Origin: Pseudomonas iridis
GTDB lineage: Bacteria > Pseudomonadota > Gammaproteobacteria > Pseudomonadales > Pseudomonadaceae
Direction of reading: 5' to 3'
NCBI RefSeq assembly: GCF_017980685.1
Contig: NZ_JACXXO010000001.1
Location: forward strand, 1-64,000
DNA length: 64,000 nucleotides
The notes below the pieces were generated by a model. The model saw nothing but the letters and a program-made list of their open reading frames with translations. It did no database searches and was not told the DNA's origin. This document shows positions 63,291 through 64,000 of this stretch, piece after piece. A program made the translations under genes and the position numbers. Each line of letters starts with the position of its first letter. The stretch's first letter is position 1.

Positions 63291-64000
63291 TATTTGCCCT
63301 CCGCAGCTTTGACAACTTGTTGAGCAGCGTCGGTCAGGCTGGTAGCAGCGATGATGTTCAAACCGCTTTCTGCCAGTACTTTAGCGCCCAGCTCAGCGTT
63401 GTTGCCTTCAAGGCGAACAACAACCGGGATTTTCACGCCGACTTCTTTCACAGCGCCGATGATGCCTTCGGCAATCATGTCGCAACGAACGATGCCGCCG
63501 AAGATGTTGACCAGTACTGCAGCGACGTTGGTGTCGGACAGGATGATCTTGAACGCTTCAGTTACGCGTTCTTTGGTAGCACCACCACCTACGTCGAGGA
63601 AGTTGGCTGGCTTGCCGCCATGCAGGTTGACGATGTCCATGGTACCCATGGCCAGGCCAGCACCGTTGACCATGCAGCCGATGTTGCCTTCCAGCGCTAC
63701 GTAGTTCAGTTCGAACTTGGCAGCGTGCGCTTCGCGCGGATCGTCTTGCGACGGATCGTGGAAAGTTTTCAGCTTAGGCTGACGGTACATTGCGTTGGCG
63801 TCGATGTTGATCTTGGCGTCGAGGCAGTGCAGATCGCCGTCAGCCTTGATCACCAGCGGGTTCACTTCCAGCAGAGCCAGGTCGTGATCCTTGAACAGTT
63901 TGGCCAGACCTACGAAGATCTTGGCGAACTGAGCAACCTGCTTGCCTTCCAGACCCAACTGGAATGCCAGCTCGCGACCCTGGAATGGCTGAGCGCCAAC
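63290..64000 (-). CDS. sucC: Succinate--CoA ligase subunit beta (3' part)
   Basis: The C-terminal 236 residues of the ADP-forming subunit; the start lies beyond the right edge. [60 protein letters not shown] and [20 protein letters not shown] are typical of the ATP-grasp and C-terminal parts. Reading continues to the edge without a stop. The stop overlaps the sucD start. Confidence 0.98.
   Translation of the reverse strand, partial: VGAQPFQGRELAFQLGLEGKQVAQFAKIFVGLAKLFKDHDLALLEVNPLVIKADGDLHCLDAKINIDANAMYRQPKLKTFHDPSQDDPREAHAAKFELNYVALEGNIGCMVNGAGLAMGTMDIVNLHGGKPANFLDVGGGATKERVTEAFKIILSDTNVAAVLVNIFGGIVRCDMIAEGIIGAVKEVGVKIPVVVRLEGNNAELGAKVLAESGLNIIAATSLTDAAQQVVKAAEGK

Noticed and set aside
1..64000. 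CRISPR array, prophage, integron or insertion sequence
   Set aside because: No regularly spaced direct repeats, cas genes, integrase or transposase were seen; the repeats found are paired palindromes at gene ends.

Overview
The window is chromosomal DNA of a fluorescent-group Pseudomonas (P. fluorescens complex, Pf0-1/koreensis-like in flavour). The evidence is the GC-rich codon use, the housekeeping set (rdgC, rmuC, hda, purMN, htpG, brnQ, sucCD), the long late-cobalamin operon with BluB, and many paired extragenic palindromes (REPINs) of types typical of that group. No integrase, transposase, phage module or CRISPR array was seen. Most of the region is core genome; the accessory-looking parts are the Rhs gene at the left edge and an AT-richer membrane-protein gene near 15.9-17.8 kb.

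Layout: 0-2.7 kb, an Rhs/YD-repeat gene on the minus strand with a one-base frameshift near 170. 2.8-5.6 kb, a minus-strand Xre regulator/unknown/Sel1 operon, a YkvA-like membrane protein and a lipoprotein FKBP. 5.8-8.8 kb, a translationally coupled di-heme cytochrome and catalase-like pair. 9.0-9.6 kb, a tandemly duplicated tRNA-Val/tRNA-Asp/terminator unit. 9.7-12.2 kb, rdgC, a bile-acid-type symporter, and a guanidine-II riboswitch in front of the Gdx/SugE guanidinium exporter. 12.3-19.7 kb, an MFS-PlsC fusion, a TDT anion transporter, a cupin gene, a large beta-helix-like membrane protein, and a divergent MFS/TetR pair sharing a long perfect palindrome. 20-25.4 kb, an SSF-PAS-kinase-receiver hybrid sensor, rmuC and a Sel1 protein. 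25.4-26.4 kb is a ~1 kb stretch without a convincing gene.

26.4-31.3 kb holds small unknown genes, a FadL porin, a periplasmic glutathione peroxidase, and an MFS/40-aa peptide operon facing a MarR gene, with matching palindromes in both promoters. 31.4-40.7 kb is a ten-gene cobalamin operon read right to left from a B12 riboswitch: cobO, cobB, bluB, cbiB, cobD, cobQ, cobU, cobT, cobC, cobS. It covers cobyrinate amidation, adenosylation, aminopropanol attachment, lower-ligand synthesis and nucleotide-loop assembly; corrin-ring genes must lie elsewhere. 40.9-47.6 kb: an unknown protein, a sorbosone-dehydrogenase-like lipoprotein, two NlpC/P60 lipoproteins, hda, an AI-2E/PerM-type protein and a DUF2066 protein. 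48-50.4 kb: purM-purN-DUF3108. 50.7-62 kb: a chemoreceptor, an amidohydrolase, OsmC, pirin, dienelactone hydrolase, htpG, two thioesterases, a small lipoprotein, MAPEG and DUF599 membrane proteins, and brnQ. The right edge has sucD and the 3' part of sucC.

Three observations stand out. First, two non-coding segments 21 kb apart share the same architecture: an inverted DnaA-box pair, a third degenerate box, an AT-rich tract, and an identical 12-mer about 108 bp from the box centre. Second, REPINs have been captured as coding sequence, giving cobQ and cobB REP-encoded C-termini and placing the bluB start region inside a REP. Third, several short genes or regulatory elements are easy to miss: the 40-aa coupled membrane peptide, the 15-aa leader ORF before rhs, and the guanidine-II riboswitch.
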